From assembly GCA_907163375.1 (NCBI GenBank), contig CAJQUW010015335.1:67001-131000 (forward strand): a stretch of DNA of 64,000 nucleotides. Reading direction: 5' to 3'. The notes below the pieces were generated by a model. That model saw only the letters and a list, made by a program, of their open reading frames with translations. It did not search any database and was not told where the DNA came from. Positions 30,749 through 41,338 of the stretch are shown in pieces (position 1 is the first letter of the stretch; each line of letters starts with the position of its first letter). This DNA is from Prostheceraeus crozeri. Taxonomy: Eukaryota > Platyhelminthes > Polycladida > Euryleptidae. The translations under genes and the position numbers were made by a program.

Positions 30749-31679
30749 CCGGAGTTAATATAGCCGGTATATTAACTGGAAAATGACGAAAATGCAGAAT
30801 AAGTTTGGATTAGGTTAATATACCCGGGTATCAACTTAATATAAATGGAAACACCACAAAATAATCATATTTGATATGTGAGATGCAATTCGTTATTTAA
30901 AGCAACAATAATTTATTACAGGTGCTTATAATTTGGTACAGAAGACCTTGAAACTAAACTGTAATGAAAACAAATTCACAATTTGAATGTAATTTATTGC
31001 AATTATTAGAGTATAATTAAAATGAGCAATACTGTAACAAGTATCTGAGTAAAATCTGAATAACAGTTCTTAGGTGTACAGTAAGGTTTCAATCCCGGCA
31101 TCCTGTGATTAACGCATTTTTATTGGATTCTGAAACCAGGATTAGGTAACATCCGTTCTCAGGCAGTTAGGAGCTGTATGAAGATGGATAAGCAAGGCTA
31201 TGGACAAGGAACATTGAATAACAGATGCAATGCGTGAAACGTAAATATAGACTTCCCACAAACAGCTCAACAATAGACACTTGCAAGTCTATCTGATATC
31301 ATTGGCTGTATTGTAGGGTACAGTGTATCGTCCAAAATACGCGTCAAAGAATTTAAAACATCGCCTAGTATTGTTCAGCCTACGTTAGCCTAAGCATACT
31401 ATCGGTAAATGAATTAAGCTTGCTAATCCCGGGATCAGGAAAAGTCGTGATTTTGAAAACCTTAGCATAGCTACAGGTAATAAGACTTATTACTTCGCCT
31501 AATCTTCTCCCGGTGAGATCACATAAGATACCAAGATGAGTGCTTGAGTCTCAAAAATCAGCAGAAGTGTTATTTCCAAGAAAAATGGCTGAATGTTGCA
31601 AAGACATAATGAAAGTTTGGCGCGAGTTAATATACCCGGGCATATTAAGTGGAGGGGTACATTAAGTGGAAAACTCCGG
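30749..31679. mobile_element. MITE candidate with TA target duplication
   Basis: The ends read TA-CCGGAGTT and AACTCCGG-TA, so a CCGGAGTT terminal inverted repeat is flanked by TA on both sides. Inside each end lie inverted or repeated words, TTAATATA-CCGG-TAT and ATTAAGTGGA. No coding potential. TA duplication points to the Tc1/mariner or a related superfamily, but the terminal match is short. Confidence 0.4.
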
Positions 31680-31829
31680 TAAGCGCAACCGTAGATTTTC
31701 TCATGCGCCAATGAGACTATTTCGAAGGAATATCAGATTTTAATCTGATAGTCTAATTTTTTAATCGACTCGTGTTGAGTTTGAATTTATTTGTATTTCA
31801 TCATAAACTCTTCATCGTTTGTATTTCAT

Positions 31830-32400
31830 CATAAACTTTCATCATCGAATATTGCACTCAGATTTGGAACCCGTATCTGGTCAAAGACATCAAACGTGTG
31901 GAGAAAGTGCAAAAATACTTTACCAAGTAAGTGTGTCGACGTGGTCACTTCAACTGTGAAGATTACGGAGCTCGTCTAAGGATCTTTGGTCTGCAAACCC
32001 TAGAATATCGTCGTATCTTCTTTGACCTGGTTTTCGTTTTCAAATTAATTAACAAACTGGTTGACATTCCTTATGAAGAATTTTTCGTTATGACAGAATC
32101 TATAACCCGTGGTCATCGTCTTAAACTAAAACCCGTTGATCGTCATCATTGTAATATTCGCAATTATTTTTTTACTCATAGAATTATCGGTGTTTGGAAT
32201 TCTCTCCCGGACTACATTATATCTTCCCAATCTTTGCACAGTTTCAAGTCACGCCTTCGAACTTTTGACCTTTCACCTTTTTGCAAAGTTTTTGTGTAAA
32301 TTCGCTTTTGTTTTTTGGCTCTACGTAAGTGTTCAATTGAACCTGTAAAGCCTTTTGCATTTTGCAATAAATTGATATAAATAAATAAATAAATAAATAA
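31830..32400 (+). mobile_element. 5'-truncated LINE, 3' end with (ATAA)n tail
   Basis: Conceptual translation gives the C-terminal end of a non-LTR reverse transcriptase: WNPYLVKDIKRVEKVQKYF, then RLRIFGLQTLEYRRIFFDL, RGHRLKL, and a final WNSLPDYIISSQSLHSFKSR. One in-frame stop separates the first block from the rest. The sequence ends in AATAAATTGATATAAATAAATAAATAA, a short microsatellite tail as in CR1/L2-like LINEs. Family by motif only. Confidence 0.75.
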
Positions 32401-34426
32401 GCATATTAAATCCTGGCTAGTAAGGTGACATAATTTCAATAATATTTCCTCTTGTACAAGCCCATCGGGTTCTATTTCATTTTGACTCTCTGCATGCTCG
32501 GAAGTCCGGAGTACTTTGGATATCCGCGTTGCATTAAATTAACAATAAAATACTATCTTTATAAATAGTAGGTCACGAATGTCCACGAATGAATTATTAC
32601 TTCGACTACGAGATTTCCGTTGTGAATTGTGATGACATATTTGCAGTGGCACGATTTACTTTAATGTGCCAATTTTAATATCCATTCATAGCAATCCTCG
32701 CATTGAGTAGTCACGGAATAAGGCGGCGTAGTTGACGTTTGATTGTTTCTCAGCATCATGATCACTTCTACCATTTTATGACAGCAGGATACATTTGATG
32801 AGAAAAGTATCGATGAAAACAGCTTTTCTAACACTTTGACGCTCGTGTAATGCGGTAAAACTGACTTTAAAGCTGATTGACTAAAATAGAAAAATTAATC
32901 CTCTCAACCTTTTCTATTGAAGCGATAGCACTAATAGGTCTTGAAGGGCCTACAAAACTCATTTTGCATGGGAAGGAAGAAAAGAAAAATATTACAAAAA
33001 AAGGAACGTTATTGAGTGTACCAACGTTTGCTTTCATCGAAGTTACATTGAAGAAGAAAATGTGGAGAACTAAGAATATCTTCCAAAAATGACATAGAAA
33101 AGATGGTTGTAATTTTCTGGATCAACAAGACCGCACCGAGTGGAGCGACGTGATCTGGCTAAACAAAAATCTGTAAAAGCTTAACGATGTGACTAAACAC
33201 CTTTCCGAAGTTCGAAGGATAGTCAGCAAATCACATCTGTTTCAAAAGACTGCAATTATAATTGATAAATCGAGTTGGGAAGCGCAAAAATATATGCATG
33301 TAGTGAATTGATGATTCCTGAAAATTGATATTGGCGACTAATATCAATCTTAAAATCATCATCTGGCCTAGTAGAAAATACATTTGCATGCAAAACAAAA
33401 AGCGATTTGAAGGGAAAATATTCAGTTTCAGAGAATCCAATATGTTTCACATCCCACTGTAATGCATGGTGTCGCTATGCACTCTACACAGGCGAGTATT
33501 GCCAAATTGCACTTGACAATCTATCGAGAAAAGTCAGAAAAGTACAAGATAAAGACCGTCTCTGAAAGCCATCGGCTACCCTGCGAATACGTTTCCTTCC
33601 CGATGGGAAAGTCCTAGAGGTCAGCTAGCGGATATTTAGAGAGATGTCCTGTGAAAACATAGATACGGTAAGTAAGTAAGTGTATATTTTATCATTGAAA
33701 ATCATAATTTCGCATTGGAGATTACAAACTTCACATTTAGAAAAGAAACATCATGAAAGGGAAAAAATAAAGTAACAACACATAAAACCAGAAAAGACAG
33801 AGATCCACTAGTCGGGAACTATTTGATTCACAATGCAACAAATCCATCGAAAAAATGAATGCAACCTACGACGCATTCGTGAGGTACGCTGACGTGAGAA
33901 AAAACTAGCTTTTGCAATATTTTATAGTGGCAGCCAATAATTCAAGCCAATTCTGCTCCGAATGCATGCAAGAAAGAAAGTACATAAAAGAAGTGCATGA
34001 ATGTCTTATTATCGACAAATTTAGCAAAAAATGAAAACACCCGAATATATTTCTTTCAAATGAAAAGCATCTCAAGTCCCAAACTTTTAGGTGTATGGAA
34101 CAAAAGTAAAATCATCCGAAAATTAGCATTGTTTAAGCATTTCTCCCGGTTAGCTTTCGCAGTTTGCTTCGGACGAAATTTATAATTCTCTCTAAATTTA
34201 TAATTCGAAATTTATATACTGTAATATTATAATTCTCTAGATTTGGTCTGCTGAAGGATCAAATCTATGATAAATTTTTTAAAGCAATGTTTTCACATTC
34301 GTAAACATTTCTTGTGATAACTTTTAAGGAAACGCATCGATTTTCAATAAGATTGTAAAATTCATGAATATAGTGCATGTAGCATCGTCTATGACATAGG
34401 CATCGGAAGGCATTCCACAGAAGATC
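32401..34426. other. Intergenic sequence, no recognised feature
   Basis: AT-rich, with many stops in all frames. The short ORFs present (32,877 and 33,997 on plus) show no motif. A small TAAG-TAAG-TAAG microsatellite lies at about 33,671. Confidence 0.5.
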
Positions 34427-34758
34427 CCACAGATGACGTCACAATTTCAAACTACGCAGTTGATATCATCGACACTAGCCAGAACGCCGTAGATTGCAGA
34501 TTGACCGAAGCTCGCCTGATTAAGTCTCTGCGCCCAAGCATCAACCGAAAACGCGACCTCCCAAATTTCTGGACACTTTTATAAGAACTCAGCTTCATTG
34601 CGGCATATTTAACCTGGGGCATCGAAACTCTATTTTATCTAAGCCCTTCAGAAGTGTCTGCGGCACGAAGCGCCGGCTGTTTTTAAATCATCATTTTATA
34701 TTAAAAAAACCGGTCACTAAATCGAAGGAGAGAATATTGGATTTTCCCTGTCATAATG
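34427..34758 (+). mobile_element. 3' fragment of a Penelope-like element
   Basis: Near-identical to the end of the element at 62,873-63,200 but on the opposite strand. It encodes the last residues of the GIY-YIG domain region (AVDIIDTSQNAVDCRLTEARLIKSL) and the shared 3' untranslated tail with CGAAGCGCCGGCTG. Strongly 5' truncated. Confidence 0.75.
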
Positions 34759-35349
34759 AACAACCTCCTGTACATGACCATCAACTGGATGCCACAGAAG
34801 CATCAACCTCGACGTTAAAAGTTTTAATTGAGATTTCAATAACTTTTTTCATCAATTATATCGACCAACACACAAAATTATGAGAAATTGTAATAAAGAT
34901 ATCGATGATATTTTCAAAACTTGACTTTTCCTGTATCAGACAACTACTGGATACGCTTCAATAGATGAATTAGAATTAGCCAGTTAGTGCAGTTCCAAAT
35001 TAAAAATTCAAATTCATTTCGGAAAAGTGCCATTATTTCGCAATTACTTTTTAGCTGGCATACTTTTGGTTGTCTGATATTGGAGATGACAATTTTTGGT
35101 CCACGAAAAGTTACTTCAAGCGTGCACAAAGCGCATTACATAATCTTCATTAGAGACTAAGATCAACGATATCTCATTTAGCCTAGCACACATTTTTGAA
35201 CAACTGTTAGGCTTTTTAGACCCTACTTGGAAACAAGCGCTAAGCTTAGTACGGAAAATTTTGGACATTGTTAGGCTACTTAAAAACTCGAATAGATATA
35301 AGTGTAGTATTATTGGATTATAACTGGATTAATGTATTACCGCCTCTTC
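34759..35349. other. Intergenic sequence, no recognised feature
   Basis: AT-rich; no credible ORF, RNA or repeat seen. Confidence 0.5.
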
Positions 35350-35990
35350 ATCGCTCGGCCTTCATCTGACAGACAATCAACTTCGCGTTGCCTCCGCCAT
35401 TCGCATCGGAGCCCCCGTTTCTACTGCGCATATGTGTACTCGCTGCGGCTCAAAAGCGGACCGTAATGGCGCGCATGGATTCGTCTGCTGTAGAAGTACG
35501 GGTCGCCACATTCGCCATTCGCTTATGAACGACGTGATGGACAGGGCAATGCATTCCATCAATTTGCCAACTGTGTTGGAGCCTGCTGGACTGTTGGTAG
35601 ACCAGAACATCAGACTTGCGGCATCAGTCTTGAGAAATGGGTAAACCGATATAGCATGGGATGTCACGTGTGCATATCCGTCTGCAAAACCATGGGCCTC
35701 AACGACCTCGGCTGGATTATGTGTGGCAAATGCAATTGAAAGAAGAAAAATGACTAAATACAAAGACCTTGACATCGACTTCTTCCTTCAACCTGCTTCC
35801 GTCGAAACTTATGGTGGTTATGGAGAACTTACTTTCGCTTTTTTAAAAAGGCTAGGTTCTCGAATCGCCATCAAGACTGGTGAAACTAACGCAATTCTTT
35901 GTTTACGTCAACGATTGGCAATTGCCATTCAGAACTGCGCCCCTGTCTCGGAAACTCTTCCAGCTCCTGGAGCTGCTCTCCATTCCTATA
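35350..35990 (+). mobile_element. 3' fragment of a LINE-like reverse transcriptase ORF
   Basis: The pieces DNQLRVASAIRIGAPV, HMCTRCGSKADRNGAHGF, STGRHIRHSLMNDV and the later KYKDLDIDFFLQPASVETYGGYG follow the C-terminal order of a retroelement ORF common in invertebrates, with a CxxC/His cluster after the thumb domain. Base composition is more GC-rich than the surroundings. Frame is broken. Exact family unsure; it could be another retroelement class. Confidence 0.5.
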
Positions 35991-36229
35991 ATTGACTTTC
36001 AAAGTTTTACATGCAGCTTTGTAATGCCATTAATTGTGTTGATTTTCATATAATAATAATAATAATGATAATTAAGCCACAATATAGGAGGCATGCATAG
36101 TTTAATTATCAAGACCAGCTGTCGTGACTTTTTGTTCTCCCCTGTGCTTTCGGCCATTCTCAGACTCTGGTGTCTCATTGAGATTTTCTGTAAAAAATAA
36201 AAAAGGCATACCTGCATGATATTGTGAAG

Positions 36230-36960
36230 CAGGGATGCGGAGTCCTATCATTTTGATAGGACTCCGACTCCGGGTGGCAAGTATATATAGCCTAGTTTTT
36301 TGAAAAAACTAGTAACATACATCATAGATAGGCTTACCTTTAGCTATCATTGCTGTATCAATTATCAATCCTTTTCGATGAAAGTTTATCAAATATCGCT
36401 TTAAGTTGGATGCATGCGACTCAGCTCCTCCCATCTTGCTGATGTGTGCTTCACACGGTTTTTCTCCAATATCAACCAGGCAGGAAAATCCCCCTTCCTC
36501 AAAAAATATGAGTACACTTTCGAATTTAATATGCGCTTTGGAGGAGACATCACACACAATTAACGTGAGGGTAAGAGGTAATGTTTTCAAATAAAATAGC
36601 ATTTCACTTTTGTCTCTGATGTATCCTTTGGTGCGTAGGTGTGATCGAGGCTGGGAAGGCTTGTCTCCTCTACTAAATCACCGAGTGAAACGACAATCCT
36701 TTTCTCACTATCACGGTTCATTCCCTCAACTATTACAAGCTTTGCATGCAGCAGTGTCTGTGTTTTACTTTTGTTTGACGGAGAAAGTTGACAGACAGTG
36801 ACAGCTATGCACGAGGATAAGTAATTTGCTTATATTATATTTGGGGTCTAGTCTAGCTATAGGCCGGAGTCTGGAGTCCTATATCATTGATCCATCATTT
36901 GATAGGACTCCGAATCCACCAAAAATGATAGCACTCCGGGACTCCAACTCCGCATCCCTG
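36230..36960. mobile_element. Non-autonomous hAT element, 731 bp
   Basis: Ends are CAGGGATGCGGAGTCC and its inverse GGACTCC...CTCCGCATCCCTG; the CAGGG start is typical of hAT. The flanking 8-mers TTGTGAAG (36,222-36,229) and CTGTGAAG (36,961-36,968) agree at 7 of 8 bases, as expected of an aged 8-bp target duplication. TGATAGGACTCCG words repeat inside both ends. On the minus strand a fragment resembling a BED zinc finger (PCEAHISKMGGAESHASNL) suggests an internally deleted derivative. Confidence 0.7.
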
Positions 36961-36968
36961 CTGTGAAG

Positions 36969-37615
36969 GTCTCATTTTCCACCTCGGTCGCTGCAGAAAC
37001 TCGCTCTACATGTAGCTGCTGGTAGTGATGCAAATGGAAAATTTTCCGGAAAATTTTCCAATTTTTTCAAAATTTTCCGGAAAATTTTCCAGTGGAAAAT
37101 TTTGAAATTTACTTTTTTGGTGATTGACATTTTTTCCTTTGTTTTGGAGACCTGTTGTAGTCGCTTGAAAAGACTATGCACTATGCAAAGACCGAAAACT
37201 TCTCTATCATTTCTGCATGTTTCCCTTTGGAACCAACTGCACCCTTTCCATGTCTATTTCAGATCATCCCAAATGAATTTCAGACAATAGATGGATTTCA
37301 GATTTCTCCATTTGAATTTTAGATATCTGTCAGTAACTCAACTCCGAAAAGATCCTGAAATCAACTGGAGAATCTCCAATTCATCTGGAAATGTCTGAAA
37401 TTCATTTGGGTAGATCTGAAATCGATTTGGAACTATCTGAACCATGAGGTAGAAATAGAAGATGTGCATGCAGTTTGTCCTCAACGAAGATCGGACAATA
37501 TGCCAGAACTTAGAAACTGTCATAGATATTCTTCTATTCATCACAGATATCTTTAGTTTCAAAATATCTCACGAGTTTACAGTCTTCCAATATGGTCGCT
37601 CATGTATAATACTGC
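36969..37615. other. Flank with AATTTTCC-palindrome repeat and TCTGAAAT repeats
   Basis: At 37,038-37,101 the palindrome GGAAAATTTTCC is repeated several times, preceded by CTGCTGGTAGTGATG. The same unit occurs inverted at 59,680-59,775 on the other side of element B. From about 37,260 to 37,445 a loose repeat of ATTTCAGA/TCTGAAAT with TCATTTGG recurs on both strands. No gene. Confidence 0.5.
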
Positions 37616-37621
37616 GTGGAC
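37616..37621. repeat. Left target-site duplication of element B, GTGGAC
   Basis: GTGGAC directly precedes the terminal AGTAGTAAG and is repeated perfectly at 59,283-59,288 after the right end. A 6-bp duplication is the Polinton hallmark. Confidence 0.93.
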
Positions 37622-38532
37622 AGTAGTAAGAAAACGGCGAACACTCGACCGGCGCCCCCCCCTCTGGAACGACAGAGTGTCGTGGTCGGCCGCCGTGGTG
37701 CTTCGGGTCTGAGTCCCCCCCCTCTGGAACGACAGAGGTTGTGGTCTGTCGTGGTGTGCCGGCCAGGTTGGTCCACGTTCACAAAATGTTCGCTGACTCC
37801 CCCCCCTCTGGAACGACAGAGTGTCGTGGTGGACTTGGGCGACCGCCAGGATTTGTCTTGAGGCTATAGTGTGTGATGTTTTTCGTGCAATCTGCTGAAT
37901 GCTGGGTTGTAAAATGGGCTGTTTCGAGTGGAAGGAGTGCTCGGATGTGAAAACGGAGGCCAGATTCGGATTCAGCGTGAAATTCTGCATCGGTATGGTG
38001 AGTTTGAACGCAATCGGAGAGAAAAAATTTTCGCTGACGTACCCCCCCCCCTCTGCACCGACCTTCCAACTTTGCTTCTAGTGGACGGATTTTGTCGTGC
38101 CATAGCTCGTTTGAAAGCTAAGAGTGAGACAAATTCAGTGAAACACACGGCTTGTTCATATCTGTCTTCGTTTAGATGTGAGACGCCATTTAAGATTTTG
38201 GGACATTGGCGAAAAACGACAGAGTTAGAATTTGGGACGTTTTGGGCTGTAGCTTCAAAACGAAGCATCGGATTGGAAAACGGATTTCAGATTTGGAATC
38301 AGCGTGAAATTCTCTATCTGTATGGTGAGTTTCAAGTCAATCGGCGAGAAAAAATGTTCAACATTTTTCGAAAAAACGACAGAGTTAAAATTTGGGACGT
38401 TTTGGTGTGTAGCGCCAAAACGAAGCATCGGATGAGAAAACGGAGGCCAGATTCGGATTCAGCGTGAAATTCTGCATCGGTATGGTGAATTTGAACGCAA
38501 TCGGAGAGAAAAATTTTCGCTGACATCCCCCT
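37622..38532. repeat. Left terminal inverted repeat of element B
   Basis: About 0.91 kb, matching 58,384-59,282 in reverse complement with few differences by eye. The outer 200 bp carry three CTCTGGAACGACAGAG hairpins behind C7-C8 tracts. The inner part is built of long direct repeats (see the 486-bp duplication). ORFs here are by-products of the repeats. Confidence 0.92.
37659..37821. repeat. C-tract plus CTCTGGAACGACAGAG hairpin, three copies
   Basis: CCCCCCC followed by CTCTGGAACGACAGAG appears near 37,661, 37,718 and 37,799. The word can fold with stem CTCTG/CAGAG. Mirror copies lie in the right repeat at about 59,100-59,250. Spacing is irregular (about 57 and 81 bp). Possible binding sites for replication proteins or G-rich structures on the other strand. 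Confidence 0.7.
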
Positions 38533-38795
38533 CCACTCTGGAGAGCTCGCTTCGATCTTGGCTTCTAGTGGACGGATTTTGTCGTGCCATAGCTCGTTTG
38601 AAAGCTAAGAGTGAGACAAATTCAGTGAAACACACGGCTTGTTCATATCTGTCTTCATTTAGATGTGAGACGCCATTTAAGATTTTGGGACATTGGCGAA
38701 AAACGACAGAGTTAGAATTTGGGACGTTTTGGGCTGTAGCTTCAAAACGAAGCATCGGATTGGAAAACGGATTTCAGATTTGGAATCAGCTTGAT
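37950..38795 (+). repeat. Direct duplication, period about 486 bp, in left terminal region
   Basis: The stretch from TGTGAAAACGGAGGCC (about 37,946) to TTTGGAATCAGC (about 38,310) recurs at about 38,433-38,795 nearly unchanged. The right terminal repeat shows the start of the same duplication (period about 484 bp), but the left one reaches about 260 bp further inside. The second copy ends just before the CCAAT boxes. Confidence 0.8.
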
Positions 38796-38803
38796 GTTAT
38801 TGT

Positions 38804-38850
38804 CCAATGAGGATCATCATCCAATGAGAATCAAGCATTTCTATATAAAT
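38804..38850 (+). promoter_or_regulatory. Left promoter of element B: CCAAT, CCAAT, TATA
   Basis: CCAATGAG at 38,804 and 38,821, 17 bp apart, followed by TATATAAAT at 38,842. The first ATG is at 38,950. A near-mirror arrangement stands at the other end before the polymerase gene, with the same 17-bp CCAAT spacing. Confidence 0.7.
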
Positions 38851-38949
38851 AGCGAGCCTTCCACAGTGAGAATCATTCCATCGTTGAATCACACGAGTGA
38901 CGGACGCACATTTTCTCTCTCTAGTTCCCTATTCTATTATCCAACTAAA

Positions 38950-39724
38950 ATGGTAAGTCGCTACTTTCCTCCCTCTCCTCCCTTGAACGTAAACTTAATA
39001 CAATCTTTTTCATTTTCAGGCATCTACTCCATCTGCTGCACTAGTAGGACAAAATGGCAGTCAAACGTTGCAAGGTTCGTTACGATCAGATCATCTACAA
39101 CTGAGGCCAGTGGAAGAAACAACAAAGGTACATAATCCTACACCGCTACAGCGTAAATTTAAACAAGTCTTGCGTTATGATGATCATAGCGTAGTACTCC
39201 AAACGGGAATGCTCCCTTCCACGGATGTCAAGGTAATGCGCAATCAGTATGGAGACTACATACTGATCCCCGTGAGTCCGTACATTCGCCACCAACTTGA
39301 TATTATTGAGGAGTACGTGACATTAAATATGGACATTCCTACTCCTCTTGCTCAAGAGTGGAAGGCGAGAGATGACAAGGATACTCCCTATAGAAAGATT
39401 TGGGATGGTAATCACATTTGCCTACCAGTATCACATTGGTGTACTTACTATAAGAAGGAGGGAGATCATTCAATACCCATCAGATGTGATGAGCTCGGAG
39501 AAGGTACTTGGGATATCCTTTTCAAAGTGAATGGGCTATATTATGGTCGGCACAAGGATAATAAAATAGCCTCTCTCTCCATGCATATGGAATCCATCCT
39601 ATATATTCCAAAACCACCCAACGTGGATGACATAATTGATCAAATCCTTAACAGCAGTGGTACGAAGCGCAAGTCGGAGAAGAATGCTGCATCAAAACGC
39701 AAATCAAAGAAGGAGAATTACTAG
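38950..39724 (+). CDS. Spliced gene, candidate ssDNA-binding (OB-like) protein
   Basis: The ATG at 38,950-38,952 is followed at once by GTAAGT, and TTTTCAG at 39,013-39,019 restores a frame beginning GCATCTACT, so a 67-bp intron is likely and the product starts MAST. The body is about 230 residues and beta-rich (DYILIPVSPYIRHQL; GEGTWDILFKVNGLYYG). A Lys-rich tail (KRKSEKNAASKRKSKK) could be a nuclear signal or DNA contact. Placement behind an early-type promoter and the fold impression suggest a replication-associated single-strand binding protein; not proven. Confidence 0.5.
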
Positions 39725-39758
39725 TCCTTTCCTAACTCTACCCTATGACAATTCGCTT

Positions 39759-39884
39759 ATGTGCTTTGAGTGTCGTAGACGTGGTCTTATTAGATACATT
39801 TTACTTCTTCGTTGCCATCATATCATTTGTGTATTTTGTCGTGAAAAGCATCGATGTAATTCTTCATTTTGTAATATGTTATAG
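39759..39884 (+). CDS. Small RING-like zinc-binding ORF
   Basis: Forty-one residues, MCFECRRRGL ... LRCHHIICVFCREKHRC. The C-x2-C, C-H-H-x2-C-x2-C order is that of a RING or half RING, but the final Cys pair is irregular. It could be the C-terminal exon of a longer protein or a remnant. Confidence 0.35.
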   Translation: MCFECRRRGLIRYILLLRCHHIICVFCREKHRCNSSFCNML

Positions 39885-39935
39885 AACGTTTCCTTAGATG
39901 TGTAATTTCCGTTTTAGGCTTCTATCATCATTTTT

Positions 39936-40466
39936 ATGGATTGTGAGGGTGAACCTGTACAGGAACTCAGTGCTATTGCTATGAACAATTGGACATATCA
40001 GATTGTTAGTGTCTATCATCAACATGCCAACTGCGATCCCAATGTTGATCAATGGGCGAGAAAACACATTCATGGACTTAATCTGAAATATTTGCAAGAC
40101 TATGGCTTTTCTTGTGAGAGTGCTCTTCTTATTGACTTTAAACGATGGTTAGCTGCTTTCAATGTTATACGCATCTTTTGTAATAATCCTGGTAAGGAGA
40201 GGAAAGTATTTCCCAATCTAATCATTGATGATATTTTGCTCCCGCCTTGGGATAGTAGAGTGAATCAACATTATCATGAAGTCACGAAACGTTTTAAGGA
40301 TTTGTGTGTTCCTATTTTGTCTATTCGTTGTAGTAGCTACGTTCATAACCAATGCTTCTTTCCTCCTTACCTCAACACTGCCAAAGTCCTGTATGGTTAT
40401 CATTGCTCGCTGTATGATAGTTACCAGCTGTATCTATTTTATCTCTTTCAAACCATTGATTTATAA
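39936..40466 (+). CDS. DEDDh exonuclease-like protein
   Basis: Homologue of the exonuclease-like genes in the tandem units of element A. Motif I is MDCEGEPVQELSAIA, the middle holds HIHGLNLKYL (HGLNPRVI in A), and motif III is YGYHCSLYD. 177 residues from the first ATG. The frame begins just before motif I and TTCCGTTTTAG precedes it, so a 5' exon may exist upstream. Unlike in A, the gene is single copy and its frame is continuous. Confidence 0.6.
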   Translation: MDCEGEPVQELSAIAMNNWTYQIVSVYHQHANCDPNVDQWARKHIHGLNLKYLQDYGFSCESALLIDFKRWLAAFNVIRIFCNNPGKERKVFPNLIIDDILLPPWDSRVNQHYHEVTKRFKDLCVPILSIRCSSYVHNQCFFPPYLNTAKVLYGYHCSLYDSYQLYLFYLFQTIDL

Positions 40467-40550
40467 TGCATGCTTGTTACCGTTATTCAATAAATGTTAC
40501 TATGAGAAGAGTTGTTTTCATGCAATGGATGGGTTAGATAAAGGGCGATC

Positions 40551-40961
40551 ATGTCTTTCTCAAACGACTGCGGAACATTACATTTTCATAGGCAAAGTTT
40601 AAAAGGAGCTGTTCAAGATTATGTGATAAATTTTCATAAAGATGAGACCGACATCGAAGCAGTGGTCGATGATGCTAGCACTCTATTTCTAGAGTTAATG
40701 AATACATTCTCTGATAGCATTATCATGGCGCGATTAGTTGCGAAAATTAAGTTTAGTCATTTTGGAAAGGAAGAGATGGAAAGTCGCTCTTTCCATTTTG
40801 CTTCTTATTCAATGGAAGTGGTAGATCACCCCGAAGAATTTTTTAAAAGACATATGATAAAAATTGCTGAACGTCTTAACGCATTTAACCATCATGGTAG
40901 CAGTCTAGTGATTGAAGCGATTTCAGATATTCACATTCAACTTTCCATAAAGAAAAATTGA
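40551..40961 (+). CDS. Protein of unknown function, polymerase-N-terminus-like
   Basis: 136 residues. The block ARLVAKIKFSHFGKEEMES ... SSLVIEAISDIHIQL follows the pattern in the N-terminal domain of the polymerase of this element (LIYLKIKYVKID ... SGLVFDGIETAMIKI). It may thus be a stand-alone relative of that domain; this rests on eye alignment only. ATGCAAT lies 32 nt upstream. It overlaps the start region of the next gene by a few bases. Confidence 0.4.
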   Translation: MSFSNDCGTLHFHRQSLKGAVQDYVINFHKDETDIEAVVDDASTLFLELMNTFSDSIIMARLVAKIKFSHFGKEEMESRSFHFASYSMEVVDHPEEFFKRHMIKIAERLNAFNHHGSSLVIEAISDIHIQLSIKKN

Positions 40962-40963
40962 AA

Positions 40964-41287
40964 ATGCAGTGGTACTTGATTGTAGCACAACTGGTTTTCG
41001 AGCTATGTCTGCTCACTCTCGAAGTATATTCCTTCTGTACATGTGTCTATTATTTAGAAAAGGCTAGCAAATTCATATCTTCAAAAAGACTTGCTATAGA
41101 CATCAGTAACGGTGAAACTATGTGTTGTGATGTATGTAAGCGAAAGGATGGAAATGAAAAGCGCATCTTCAAGAGATGTAAGCATGCTTTTTGTCAACGC
41201 TGTTTCATACGTAATTGCATTCAACTTTGCAAATGTAACCACTGTGATATTGCTCATTTCGAGTGTCACTTATGTCGCAATAGTTAG
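40964..41287 (+). CDS. Membrane-anchored RING-finger protein
   Basis: The N-terminus is a strong hydrophobic segment (WYLIVAQLVFELCLLTL) that may act as signal anchor. The C-terminal half is a RING: CCDVC, KRCKHAFCQRC, then CKCNHC and a further CHLC. A membrane-tethered E3 ubiquitin ligase is the likely class, comparable in layout to viral MARCH/K3-like proteins, although the metal-ligand order here is RING-HC-like. It lies next to the exonuclease and pX-like genes. Target unknown. Confidence 0.6.
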   Translation: MQWYLIVAQLVFELCLLTLEVYSFCTCVYYLEKASKFISSKRLAIDISNGETMCCDVCKRKDGNEKRIFKRCKHAFCQRCFIRNCIQLCKCNHCDIAHFECHLCRNS

Positions 41288-41338
41288 TACCTATGCAAAT
41301 GTGGTAAAGATAGGTTTTAGCAAAGACTAACACGGAAA

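Noticed and set aside
37038-37101. Cluster of NF-kB-like sites (GGAAAATTTTCC)
   Set aside because: It is a dispersed AT-rich repeat also present at 59.7 kb, with no gene nearby to control.
37577-38795. Several ORFs of 60-180 aa on both strands in the terminal repeat of element B
   Set aside because: They follow the direct repeats and recur in mirrored form at 58.4-59.4 kb; repeated LSFQRGG-like peptides simply translate the hairpin word.
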